From the NCBI GenBank assembly GCA_017642535.1, contig JAGCOW010000094.1, positions 1-32,107 of the forward strand: a stretch of 32,107 nt of DNA, in the 5' to 3' direction. The DNA is from Bacteroidales bacterium (GTDB lineage Bacteria > Bacteroidota > Bacteroidia > Bacteroidales > UBA1715). The notes beneath the pieces are model-generated. The model did no database searches, was not told the DNA's origin, and saw nothing but the letters and a program-made list of their open reading frames with translations. How positions within the stretch are numbered: position 1 is the stretch's first letter; the number at the start of each line of letters is the position of its first letter. A program made the position numbers and the translations under genes. This document shows, piece after piece, positions 23,960 to 31,906 of the stretch.

Positions 23960-25819
23960 ATGAATACTACAAAAAAACCTAATGCAAAACGATTGCTTAT
24001 AATAGCATCAAGCATTTTTTTCCTTATTGCTTCGTTCAATTTATATAAAGCGAATGTCGTTACCATTACGTCCGACATGCCAGAAGAAATAAAACCAGGG
24101 GCCACGATTCCCGTTACCATTACGATAAACAAAGGTAGCATAGAAGGTTTTGGACGATATACTAACACGCTCCCAAAAGGTTTTACTGCTACATCGAACG
24201 ATGCAAACTTCTCGTTCAGCGACAACACAGTAACCGTTCTTTGGGTAAAACTTCCTAAAAGTGGTTCATTTAGTTTTACATATAATATACACGTTCCCGA
24301 AAAATCTAAGAATTCGTTTACTTTTACAGCAAAATTTGGCTACGTGGAAAGCAACGAGAAGAAATTCGCCGAAATAACACCCAAAAACATCCGAATTTCC
24401 GAAGATGCACCAGAAGTTCTTATGGCTGACAACGAAACAAATCAAAAAATCGATTACAATTCCATTACTTGCTATAGAACAATAGGCATTATCAATAACG
24501 AAGCTACAATATCTGTCAACATCAATAAGTCGAACACAAATACAATGTGTAAAATAGAAGAAATGTTACCTGACGGATACACGTTTTCCGCTATTGACGA
24601 TGCAGGAAGCGAAATTTCTACGGTTGCGAATATTGCCCGTTTTATGTGGAAAGAATCACCGAAAAACACAAATTTCTCAGTTACTTATAAAGTTAAGGCA
24701 AACAAAGGTTACGACATCAACGATTTGTACATCAATGGTGCATTTTCGGTATTTGCCCCCGATGGTACAAAAAGCTTCATAATACTTGACAAAGATTCAA
24801 GAATCGACGAAAGTACCGGCTATGCTTCGGCTTCGGAAAACAAGCAAATACAAGTTTCTTCGCAAGAAAATGTTGTTGACGCAAAAACGAAAAAAGAACT
24901 GGAACAACAACAATTTACTGCTGAACAAGCAGAATTCTTTGCCAACGCAAGCGCAGTCAATTCTTTAAAACCAACAAAAAGCGAAATCAACGATTTCCAA
25001 AACAGTCTTGATATCCCTGCGCCAACGACACAAAGTGCTGAAAAACAATATGAATTGACACAAAAAGAGGAAAAAGAATATGAAGCAATTCAAAACGAAG
25101 CGAAACAAGAAACTGCTCGAATCGAAGAAAAGCAAAACGAAACGGCAAATTTCGAAAAACAATACGAAATAACACAAACTACCGAAACAACTACGACAAA
25201 AGAAATCGTTTCGGAAAGCAAAACTCCTACCCTCATCAATAATATTATGTCGCCTTCGTCGGCTAAACCTACAATGACGACAATCGATGCAGAGCCAAGC
25301 GAGATAACCCAAACCACAACGCAAACAACTGTTACAACAACAACGACAACCATAAAACCTGTTCAACCGACAAAAGAAACAGAGAAAAAGGTTGCTTCTA
25401 CAACAACGGCAGCAGCTCCAGTTGCGACAAAAACAACTCCTGCAAAAAAATCAACGACGACAACATTATCAAACAAAAACAACAATAGCCAAGCAAAGAC
25501 TAAAGTTGCGTCAACAAATGCACAAAACAATAAAGTTACATATAGAGTTCAAGTAGCAGCAAGTCACAAACAACTAAAAAACACGAAAAACTTCTTCGCA
25601 AAACGAAACATCAATGAAAAAGTATCAGTAGAACATATTGACAACTGGTATAAATACACAATAAAGAGTTTTGACCAATACGCAAATGCACGAAACCAAC
25701 GAAATACGGTATGGGAACAAACCCCAATAAAAGGTGCGTTCGTAGTGGCATACAATGGTACAAAACGTATCACGGTTCAAGAAGCACTTATGCTTACCAA
25801 TCAAAAATGGGTTAAATAG
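23960..25819 (+). CDS. SPOR-domain envelope protein with two tandem beta-sandwich domains
   Basis: The start chosen is ATG 23960 (619 residues). The open frame extends upstream to a TTG at 23828, but the promoter box lies inside that stretch. Domain order: a short basic cytoplasmic end; one transmembrane or signal-anchor helix (LLIIASSIFFLIASFNLY); two related beta domains of about 100 residues each, beginning TSDMPEEIKPGATIPVTITINK and NNEATISVNINKS. A Gln/Glu-rich stretch with repeats (EKQYELTQKEEKEYE, EKQYEITQTTET) follows, then a long Thr/Ala/Lys linker full of TTT, and last a SPOR domain (about the final 85 residues, VTYRVQVAASHKQLKNTKNFFAK onward). SPOR domains bind denuded peptidoglycan at septa or cell walls. 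The beta domains probably sit in the periplasm. The gene is followed after 49 bases by the barrel protein gene, which has its own promoter. Confidence 0.82.
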   Translation: MNTTKKPNAKRLLIIASSIFFLIASFNLYKANVVTITSDMPEEIKPGATIPVTITINKGSIEGFGRYTNTLPKGFTATSNDANFSFSDNTVTVLWVKLPKSGSFSFTYNIHVPEKSKNSFTFTAKFGYVESNEKKFAEITPKNIRISEDAPEVLMADNETNQKIDYNSITCYRTIGIINNEATISVNINKSNTNTMCKIEEMLPDGYTFSAIDDAGSEISTVANIARFMWKESPKNTNFSVTYKVKANKGYDINDLYINGAFSVFAPDGTKSFIILDKDSRIDESTGYASASENKQIQVSSQENVVDAKTKKELEQQQFTAEQAEFFANASAVNSLKPTKSEINDFQNSLDIPAPTTQSAEKQYELTQKEEKEYEAIQNEAKQETARIEEKQNETANFEKQYEITQTTETTTTKEIVSESKTPTLINNIMSPSSAKPTMTTIDAEPSEITQTTTQTTVTTTTTTIKPVQPTKETEKKVASTTTAAAPVATKTTPAKKSTTTTLSNKNNNSQAKTKVASTNAQNNKVTYRVQVAASHKQLKNTKNFFAKRNINEKVSVEHIDNWYKYTIKSFDQYANARNQRNTVWEQTPIKGAFVVAYNGTKRITVQEALMLTNQKWVK

Positions 25820-25850
25820 ATTGCTTTTGAACCAAAATCTCATATATTTG
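25820..25850 (+). promoter_or_regulatory. Promoter for the outer-membrane barrel gene
   Basis: ATTG (25820-25823), a 19-base spacer and an exact -7 box TATATTTG (25843-25850) lie immediately after the stop of the SPOR gene and 18 bases before the ATG at 25869. This is one of the best promoter matches in the window. Confidence 0.6.
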
Positions 25851-25868
25851 TGAAATTAGTTTTTCTAT

Positions 25869-27254
25869 ATGAAACGCAAGGATATCTTTGTCATATTATT
25901 TTTGCTTCCGTTTGTGGCATTCTCACAAACCGATAAAGATGCGCCTTCAACAACATTTGACAAGATTCTTCAGTTAGACAAGTCCCCTATCTCAAGCGAC
26001 TTAAAGTTGCCGATACTCACACTCGGTGCCGGAGTCGTTTCGTTCCACGGAGATGTAATGAACGACGAACCAGCCAATTTTGCCGTAGGTTGTATGGGAA
26101 TCAACTTTGAAATGACGCAAAAACTGCGACCAGCTTTGTTCGTCGGCATTCGCTATTTGCACAGTGAACTGCGAGGAAGTACATATTTACCTGAAATCCA
26201 GACGTTTTTCAACTTCAAGACAGAAATAAATTCTTTTGGAGCATTTCTCAAATATGACTTCTCCAACATCAAGGCTATTTACAATAGAAGTACCATTTTA
26301 TCTCCATACATCAGTGCAGGAATATCTGTTCTGCAACGTCCGGAAGCTCGTGGCGACTGGTCTAGTAACGGAGAAAAACTCTATCTCTGGTCGGATGGTT
26401 CGTTCCGAAACATTGCAGAATCGAACTATAACGCATCGAAAGCGTCCGTCGTATATAGAGATTACGACTACGAAACGTCATTGCAAGTTGTGAACAGCAA
26501 CGACAAGGATTACTACTCGCCGATTATTGCCACTATTCCGATAGAGTTAGGTTTGACCTACAACATTTCCAAAGTGTTTAAACTCAATCTGGGCTATCAA
26601 TATCATATTTCGGCAACAAACACGATGGACGACATTACGCATGCTGGAAAAACAGAAGCAAGAAAGGGCTCTCGCCTACCCGACGGCTATTCCTACGCAT
26701 ACGTGAGTTTAAGTACTGACCTCGGTCAAATTCAGAAGAAATCGAAATTTGAAGCTGTTGATAACGAAAATTATTTCATTGAATGGGATTTTGACGAAGA
26801 CGGTATCGACGAAACCGAAGACGAATGTCCATACACCCCCAAAGGTGTTGATGTTTTTGCAAACGGATGTCCGTTGGACGATGACAAAGACGGTATTCCA
26901 GATTATAAAGATGCCGAAAGAATGACTCGATCATTTTTCCATGACGAAACGGGCAAAGGCATGACTGAAGCCGAATTACGAGCAAGACTGACACAAGGGG
27001 AAAAACTCTCACAAGACGAATTATATCGTTTCTACCCAGATTTGCTGAATGGCGGAACGCTTACCAAACAATTCTACAAACGTATTCCTAAGAAATTCAA
27101 GATATGCGACATTGATAAAAATGAATACATAGACTTGGACGAATTGCTACTCACCATTAATTCGTTCTTTGACGAAGGACCAAATGCAGGTCCGGGAGCA
27201 AGTTTGTCGAGCAAGGAATTGTCGGAATTGATTGAATTTTTCTTCTTGCAATAA
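25869..27254 (+). CDS. Outer-membrane beta-barrel protein with thrombospondin-3 repeats and a C-terminal EF-hand
   Basis: The 461-residue protein has a signal peptide (KRKDIFVILFLLPFVAFSQ, cleaved near residue 20). Residues about 45-300 alternate hydrophobic and polar residues with strand endings such as LRPALFVGIRYLH, FGAFLKYDF and KLNLGYQYHI, as expected of an outer-membrane barrel. Two thrombospondin type 3 calcium repeats follow (DFDEDGIDETEDECP and DDDKDGIPDYKD, about 310-350). In many Bacteroidota barrels these lead to an OmpA peptidoglycan-binding domain. Here the C-terminus is instead a helical region with one EF-hand loop (DIDKNEYIDLDE, 414-425). Peptidoglycan contact could come from the SPOR protein encoded just upstream; that is inference. 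The stop touches the stop of the minus-strand gene at 27255 with no gap. Confidence 0.82.
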   Translation: MKRKDIFVILFLLPFVAFSQTDKDAPSTTFDKILQLDKSPISSDLKLPILTLGAGVVSFHGDVMNDEPANFAVGCMGINFEMTQKLRPALFVGIRYLHSELRGSTYLPEIQTFFNFKTEINSFGAFLKYDFSNIKAIYNRSTILSPYISAGISVLQRPEARGDWSSNGEKLYLWSDGSFRNIAESNYNASKASVVYRDYDYETSLQVVNSNDKDYYSPIIATIPIELGLTYNISKVFKLNLGYQYHISATNTMDDITHAGKTEARKGSRLPDGYSYAYVSLSTDLGQIQKKSKFEAVDNENYFIEWDFDEDGIDETEDECPYTPKGVDVFANGCPLDDDKDGIPDYKDAERMTRSFFHDETGKGMTEAELRARLTQGEKLSQDELYRFYPDLLNGGTLTKQFYKRIPKKFKICDIDKNEYIDLDELLLTINSFFDEGPNAGPGASLSSKELSELIEFFFLQ

Positions 27255-27929
27255 TCAATATCTGATTGATAACAGATATGAACCCAATACAGGTTCGCCA
27301 TCTCGTTCTTCTGGCTCAAAACGGCCAAAATGTCCCACAATTCGCAGAACTTCGGCATCATACAACGGATGAAGTCCTTTCACGATATATTTATCAACAA
27401 TGTTCCCTTTTCTATCAAGTTTTAAGAGAACTTGTACAACGCCCGAAACTTTTTCATCGTCGGGAAGAGTGATTTGTTGAGCCGTAACAGAAATGATTGT
27501 ATATAAAGCAGTTACACCACCCACATAGATTGCGTCTTTTTTATAATCGGTATAAGCAATCTTCATCCCGTTTGTGGCAAAACAATTCCCTTCGTGCAAA
27601 TAGCCATCTTCAAACGTGTCGGAACGTCGCACTCTGCCGTCGGAATAATATGAATGCACTTCGCCCGACAATTTTCCGTCTTTATACTTTGCCTCAGATT
27701 TTAGTCTTCCATTGGAATAATAATACTGTTCTTGCAATTCTTGGATTGTAAGTAGCGAATCGGAAAAGTATTTTACAGAATACAACCGTCCGTCGCCTGA
27801 CATAACTTTCTCTTGCCATAAATGCAAAGAATCAACATAACTCACAAATGTAGAATCAGGAATGACCATTTGCGAGAACGACTCCGTCGCAAATAAACTT
27901 AACAACAATATATACAATAGTTTACGCAT
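27255..27929 (-). CDS. Secreted MORN-repeat protein with TonB C-terminal-like domain
   Basis: The start is ATG at 27927-27929 (224 residues); an upstream TTG at 27935 adds two residues and is less likely. A signal peptide (MRKLLYILLLSLFATESFSQ) is followed by MORN_2-type repeats of the form YY.NGRLKSEAKYKDGKLSGEVHSYY and SDGRVRRSDTFEDGYL (about 70-115). The last 75 residues fit the TonB C-terminal fold: GVVQVLLKLDRKGNIVDKYIVKG, then AEVLRIVGHFGRFEPEERDG and a closing YLLSIRY. Such combinations are common among Bacteroidota periplasmic proteins, but without the TonB membrane anchor the role is unknown. A hairpin (27939-27967) ends ten bases before the ATG. Confidence 0.8.
   Translation of the reverse strand: MRKLLYILLLSLFATESFSQMVIPDSTFVSYVDSLHLWQEKVMSGDGRLYSVKYFSDSLLTIQELQEQYYYSNGRLKSEAKYKDGKLSGEVHSYYSDGRVRRSDTFEDGYLHEGNCFATNGMKIAYTDYKKDAIYVGGVTALYTIISVTAQQITLPDDEKVSGVVQVLLKLDRKGNIVDKYIVKGLHPLYDAEVLRIVGHFGRFEPEERDGEPVLGSYLLSIRY
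27258..27279. other. Inverted repeat in the convergent overlap, possible terminator
   Basis: ATATCTG (27258-27264) and CAGATAT (27273-27279) are perfect inverted arms around eight bases. They lie inside the 3' end of the minus-strand gene and just after the plus-strand stop (27254). An alternative stem, ATCAA/TTGAT (27254-27270), would compete with it. There is no clear T-run, so a terminator role is uncertain. Confidence 0.35.
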
Positions 27930-27938
27930 AATCAAAAG

Positions 27939-27967
27939 AAAAAGGAAACCCTTACGAGTTTCCTTTT
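27939..27967 (-). terminator. Rho-independent terminator after the oxoamine synthase gene
   Basis: AAAAGGAAAC and GTTTCCTTTT form a perfect ten-base stem with an eight-base loop. On the minus strand the stem is followed by TTTCTTTTG. It lies 20 bases after the synthase stop (27988) and ends only ten bases before the ATG of the next gene (27929). Confidence 0.8.
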
Positions 27968-27987
27968 ATCATTACGATTCTATAAAA

Positions 27988-29250
27988 TTATTTTTTTTCT
28001 GTAAAATCTTTCATTTCTCCCTCGTCATATACACCTGCATCCAATTTTTCGCGAATTTCCTTGAATGCGTTCAACGTGTAATCAACATCCTCAATTGAGT
28101 GAGCTGCAGTAGAAATGATACGGAAAATAATCATACCCGGAGGAATCACAGGATAAACCACGATAGAGCAGAAAATCTTGTAATTTACACGCAAGTCGTA
28201 TGCGATATTCGTTGCCTGAATCGGTCCACCCTTAATTTGTACAGGAGAAACACATGCTTCGGCAGGACCAATATCGAAACCTAAGTTACGGAATCCATCT
28301 TGCAAACGACGAGTAACCGTCCAAAGTTTCTTACGAAGTTCGTCACCTTCCTTGCTACGAATAATCTCCAAACGTTTCAAACAGCCCTCAACGATAGGCA
28401 TTGGCAATGCTTTGGCATAAATTTGAGAACGCATATTGTAACGCAAGAAATCAATTACCGATCTTTTTGTAGCAATGAAACCACCAATGATAGCCATTGA
28501 CTTAGCGTATGCACCAATATAAATGTCAACTTCGTCCATTACGCCAAAATGTTCAGAAGTACCACGTCCCGTTGGACCCATAACGCCAAAACCATGAGCG
28601 TCGTCAATCATCATACGGAATTTGTATTTCTTTTTCAATGCAACGATTTGATCCAAAATACCAAGTGCGCCAGTCATACCATACACGCCTTCTGTGATAA
28701 GAAGTACGCCACCACCCTGCTCTTCGGCAACTTTTGTGGCAACTTTCAGTTTTTGTTCGCAACTTGCAATATCATTATGACGATATGAGAACGCCTTACC
28801 TTGGTGAAGACGTTTACCATCCATCAAACAAGCGTGACATTCAGCGTCGAACACAATCACATCGTGACGAGTCAACAAAGAGTCAATTGCAGAAACAATA
28901 CCTTGATAACCGAAGTTGAACAAAAACGCTGCTTCTTTCTTTTCAAAGTCAGCCAACTCACGTTCCAACTTTTCGTGTAATTCCGTATTACCAGTCATCA
29001 TACGGCTTCCCATAGGATAAGCCAAACCCCAACGAGCAGCCGCCTCTGCATCGACTTTACGGATTTCAGGATGGTTTGCCAATCCCAAATAGTTGTTCAA
29101 ACTCCAGCAAAGAACATCAATTCCTTGAAAACGCATGTGAGGTCCCAATTCACCCTCCAATTTCGGGAAAGCATAGTACCCGTCAACTTTGTCACGATAT
29201 TGACCAATCGGACCACCAACGGATTCTTCTATTCTGTCAAAAATATCCAT
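27988..29250 (-). CDS. Alpha-oxoamine synthase (serine palmitoyltransferase/KBL/CFAT-like), PLP enzyme
   Basis: These homodimeric PLP enzymes condense an amino acid with an acyl-CoA or acyl-ACP and release CO2. With ATG 29250 the protein is 420 residues and begins MDIFDRIEESVG. A longer reading from 29331 adds 27 basic residues but would start upstream of an exact -7 promoter box (29280-29287), so I reject it. Motifs: SLNNYLGLANHP, the substrate-side FDAECHACLMDG, the PLP ring-binding DDAHGFGVMGPTG (Asp216, His219), and AYAKS with Lys250 as the Schiff-base lysine. The family contains serine palmitoyltransferase (sphingolipids), cysteate acyltransferase (sulfonolipids), KBL and BioF. The GYYAFPKLEGELGPHM start resembles a Bacteroidota subgroup I associate with long-chain lipid bases. 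The amino acid used cannot be read from sequence alone. No sphinganine reductase gene is nearby. Confidence 0.88.
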   Translation of the reverse strand: MDIFDRIEESVGGPIGQYRDKVDGYYAFPKLEGELGPHMRFQGIDVLCWSLNNYLGLANHPEIRKVDAEAAARWGLAYPMGSRMMTGNTELHEKLERELADFEKKEAAFLFNFGYQGIVSAIDSLLTRHDVIVFDAECHACLMDGKRLHQGKAFSYRHNDIASCEQKLKVATKVAEEQGGGVLLITEGVYGMTGALGILDQIVALKKKYKFRMMIDDAHGFGVMGPTGRGTSEHFGVMDEVDIYIGAYAKSMAIIGGFIATKRSVIDFLRYNMRSQIYAKALPMPIVEGCLKRLEIIRSKEGDELRKKLWTVTRRLQDGFRNLGFDIGPAEACVSPVQIKGGPIQATNIAYDLRVNYKIFCSIVVYPVIPPGMIIFRIISTAAHSIEDVDYTLNAFKEIREKLDAGVYDEGEMKDFTEKK

Positions 29251-29279
29251 CTGTATTGTATTAAATTGTTCATTTTTTG

Positions 29280-29287
29280 CAAATGTA
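29280..29287 (-). promoter_or_regulatory. Promoter -7 box for the oxoamine synthase gene
   Basis: TACATTTG on the minus strand exactly matches TAnnTTTG, 29 bases before the ATG at 29250. It decides the start, because a start at 29331 would place the promoter inside the coding sequence. No clear -33 box is present. Confidence 0.5.
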
Positions 29288-29332
29288 TAATTTTTCCGTT
29301 TTTTATTATCGGAGATTCTCATTTTTTTCAAA

Positions 29333-29366
29333 AAGAGTTGAGAGTTGCAAGGGAGAGTTGAGAGTT
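29333..29366. repeat. Short direct repeat in the divergent spacer
   Basis: GAGTTGAGAGTT occurs at 29335-29346 and again at 29355-29366, separated by eight bases. It lies in the 241-base spacer between the oxoamine synthase and serB, which otherwise holds only the two promoters. Confidence 0.5.
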
Positions 29367-29447
29367 TTTATAAATTGAAAAATAAATTGTAGAAAACACA
29401 TATTATAAAGTAAACAAATTCTAAGAATAAAAAAACTGTTTAGAATC

Positions 29448-29477
29448 ATTGTTATTTCATTGTTTTTTGTTCTTTTG
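29448..29477 (+). promoter_or_regulatory. Possible promoter for serB
   Basis: ATTG (29448-29451), an 18-base spacer and TTCTTTTG (29470-29477, one base off TAnnTTTG) lie 14 bases before the ATG at 29492. The geometry is the same as at 937-966. Confidence 0.4.
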
Positions 29478-29491
29478 CAAAAAATTTCAAA

Positions 29492-30727
29492 ATGAAGAAC
29501 ACAAGCGAAGACGTTATCCTACTCAGTATTTCGGGAAAAGACAAATCGGGCGTTACAGCCGCTCTCACTTCCATTTTAGCACAATACAACGCCGACATTC
29601 TTGATATTGGTCAGGCAGTTATCCACGATACACTTTCGTTGGGCATATTGTTCCGTCTGCCTAAAACGGGAATCAGCGGACCTGTTTTGAAAGAATTGCT
29701 TTTCAAGGCATACGAGTTCGACATTAATGCTCGCTTCACTCCTATTGATTACAATACCTACGAAGAATGGGTACAAAACCAAGGTAAGAAAAGATACATT
29801 CTCACGCTTTTTGGTCGTAGAATCGAATCTTGCTATTTATCGGAAATCACTGCCGTTCTCTGTGAGCAACATCTTAACATTGACAACATTACACGTCTGA
29901 GTGGTCGTGTTTCTTTCAAACAAGAACAAGTATCAAAAAACCGTGCCTGTGTTGAGCTGTCGGTTCGAGGAACTCCTGTTGACGAGAAGAAGATGAAATC
30001 GGACTTCATGGAAATCTCCAAACGTATCGGTTTTGATATCGCATTCCAAGAAGACAACGCATTCCGTCGCAATCGTCGCCTCATCTGCTTCGATATGGAT
30101 TCAACGCTTATTCAGACCGAAGTTATCGTTGAATTGGCGAAATACGCTGGTGTTGAAAAAGAAGTCTCCGACATTACCGAATCGGCAATGCGTGGCGAAA
30201 TCGACTTTAAAGAAAGTTTCCGTCGTCGTATCAAATTATTAAAAGGTATTGACGAAAGCGTACTTGACGACATTGCTCGCAAATTGCCAATGACCGAAGG
30301 AGCCGACCGACTGATTCGTACATTGAAACGTTTTGGCTACAAGGTTGCCATTCTTTCTGGTGGTTTCACGTTCTTTGGTCGCTATTTGCAGACGAAACTC
30401 GGCATCGATTACGTGTTTGCCAACGAATTGGAAATTGTTGACGGAAAACTTACGGGTAATTACGTGGGCGAAATCGTTGACGGTCAGATGAAAGCAGAAT
30501 TGCTTCGCAAAATCGCTTTCAAGGAAGACATTCACCTGGAACAGGTAATTGCCGTGGGCGATGGAGCCAACGACTTGCCAATGATAAACATAGCAGGCCT
30601 TGGAATTGCATTCCATGCGAAGCCAAAAGTTCAAGAACGTGCCGAAAACAAAATCTGTACGCTTGGACTGGACGGAATTCTTTACATGTTAGGTTTTAGA
30701 GACCGCGAAGTTGACGGAAACGAATAG
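29492..30727 (+). CDS. serB: Phosphoserine phosphatase with N-terminal ACT region
   Basis: SerB makes L-serine from phosphoserine, the last step of serine synthesis. The protein is 411 residues. The first 185 or so form two ACT-like units (VILLSISGKDKSGVTAALTSIL and RYILTLFGRRIESCYLSEITAVL), likely for serine sensing. The HAD domain follows with DMDSTLIQTE (nucleophile Asp201, acid Asp203), a cap region, LSGGFTFF, and GDGANDLPMI near 350. All catalytic motifs are present. The long ACT-bearing form is common in Bacteroidota and Actinobacteria. Serine may also feed the lipid synthase encoded divergently at 29250, if that enzyme uses serine. The gene ends in a hairpin shared with trmB. Confidence 0.95.
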   Translation: MKNTSEDVILLSISGKDKSGVTAALTSILAQYNADILDIGQAVIHDTLSLGILFRLPKTGISGPVLKELLFKAYEFDINARFTPIDYNTYEEWVQNQGKKRYILTLFGRRIESCYLSEITAVLCEQHLNIDNITRLSGRVSFKQEQVSKNRACVELSVRGTPVDEKKMKSDFMEISKRIGFDIAFQEDNAFRRNRRLICFDMDSTLIQTEVIVELAKYAGVEKEVSDITESAMRGEIDFKESFRRRIKLLKGIDESVLDDIARKLPMTEGADRLIRTLKRFGYKVAILSGGFTFFGRYLQTKLGIDYVFANELEIVDGKLTGNYVGEIVDGQMKAELLRKIAFKEDIHLEQVIAVGDGANDLPMINIAGLGIAFHAKPKVQERAENKICTLGLDGILYMLGFRDREVDGNE

Positions 30728-30749
30728 GATTTTCCTATTCTTCCGTTTC
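30717..30749. terminator. Shared bidirectional hairpin between serB and trmB
   Basis: GAATAGGA (30722-30729) and TCCTATTC (30733-30740) form a perfect eight-base stem with a three-base loop. GAAAC/GTTTC arms (30717-30721, 30745-30749) can extend it past a four-base bulge. Both stop codons (TAG at 30725-30727, and TAG on the minus strand at 30735-30737) are inside the stem. There is no strong T-run, so it may act as a 3'-end stabiliser rather than a classical terminator. Confidence 0.5.
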
Positions 30750-31439
30750 TGGAAGGTCAACAATATCTCCTTTCACTCGAAATTTCAAATAGGTGATTTT
30801 CTTGCCTTGCGTGAGATAATATGATTCGTAGTGCGTTTTTATTGAAAGAATCTCATCACAAAACGACGAATTATATAAATCGTCGGTAGCCACAAGAATT
30901 TCCTGCTTATTATATTCCAGCAATGTTTTGGTATAGTCGTACAATTCTTTGCTGTCGGTTTTGAGATTGACAACAGCATCGTTTTTGAGCATTGATCTAT
31001 ACATATTTAAGAAACGAGGCGAAGTCAGACGCTTTTTTGCCCGTTTCTCACGTAACTGCGGGTCAGGAAACGTAATCCAGATTTCGTCAATTTCATTTTC
31101 TCCGAAAAAAGAATCGACAAATTCTATGCGAGTACGCAGAAACGCAACATTTTGAAGATTTTTCTCCAATGCCGTTTTCGCACCACGCCAAAAACGGGCA
31201 CCTTTTATGTCAACGCCAATAAAATTCTTCGACGGATATTTTTCAGCCAATGCAACCGTGTATTCCCCCTTGCCACAACCAAGTTCCAGCACGATGGGAT
31301 TTTCATTTTTCCAATATGTTGCATGCCAATTATGTTTCAACACGTAATCCTTCCTGAAAATTTCTTCAAATTCGGGCTGAATCACATTGGGAAACGTGGC
31401 ATTGTCAGCAAAACGTTGCAGTTTGTTTTTTGCACTCAT
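30735..31439 (-). CDS. trmB: tRNA (guanine-N7-)-methyltransferase
   Basis: TrmB puts the m7G46 modification on tRNA variable loops using SAM. At 234 residues the length is typical. Motif I is LELGCGKGEYTVAL (about 51-64), followed by FIGVDIKGARFW. The family signature WITFPDPQLREKRAKKRL is intact, with the catalytic-loop Asp. The gene starts on the last base of the gldH stop (TAATG overlap), so ricT, gldH and trmB form one operon. Confidence 0.95.
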   Translation of the reverse strand: MSAKNKLQRFADNATFPNVIQPEFEEIFRKDYVLKHNWHATYWKNENPIVLELGCGKGEYTVALAEKYPSKNFIGVDIKGARFWRGAKTALEKNLQNVAFLRTRIEFVDSFFGENEIDEIWITFPDPQLREKRAKKRLTSPRFLNMYRSMLKNDAVVNLKTDSKELYDYTKTLLEYNKQEILVATDDLYNSSFCDEILSIKTHYESYYLTQGKKITYLKFRVKGDIVDLPETEE

Positions 31440-31906
31440 TATTTTTTATTCAAAGTAAGTGAAACCGATTTTATTCCCGATATTGAACATTCGGCATTTT
31501 TGCATCTCATAGCTTGTTCAAACGAGAACAGATAGGTTCCGACAATTGGAAATCGTATATTTGACCGTAGTTGAAATTCGTTGGTATAACCCGAAAAGCC
31601 CGTCCCGAGCCATTGTCCATCGGGTGTTGACAACATAAATTCTATCGTGTCGCGAATAATTTGCTGATTTGGCATCACAATATCAGTGAACAAATACAAA
31701 TTTGCATACTGATAATCGTCGGTATTTGTCACCGAAAACACCGCATCGTACAATTGAACCGTATCGGCAACGTCCACAGAAAACGTAACAATGGAATCTT
31801 TGTTCCACTCCGTTTCGTCAAACGAGAAGGAATCGCTGTAATATTGTTTTGTATTACACGAAAACAATGCAAAAATCGCCCCGATAATTACAATAAAATT
31901 ACGCAT
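31439..31906 (-). CDS. gldH: Gliding motility lipoprotein GldH
   Basis: The start chosen is ATG 31906, which overlaps the preceding gene's stop by eight bases. ATG 31918 is four codons longer and also possible. The signal RNFIVIIGAIFALFSC ends in a lipobox with the lipidated cysteine at residue 17. The mature beta-rich domain of about 140 residues carries TEWNKDSIVTFSVDVADTVQLYD, YANLYLFTDIVMP, and FPIVGTYLFSFEQAMR, typical of GldH. GldH belongs to the gliding set of Flavobacteria, but homologues are also found in non-gliding Bacteroidales. Its exact role is open. It lies between a RicT-like gene and trmB, a neighbourhood I recall from other Bacteroidota. Confidence 0.85.
   Translation of the reverse strand: MRNFIVIIGAIFALFSCNTKQYYSDSFSFDETEWNKDSIVTFSVDVADTVQLYDAVFSVTNTDDYQYANLYLFTDIVMPNQQIIRDTIEFMLSTPDGQWLGTGFSGYTNEFQLRSNIRFPIVGTYLFSFEQAMRCKNAECSISGIKSVSLTLNKK

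Noticed and set aside
29251..29331. 27-residue N-terminal extension of the oxoamine synthase
   Set aside because: It contains the exact -7 promoter box at 29280-29287, and its basic, low-complexity sequence is unlike the family start.
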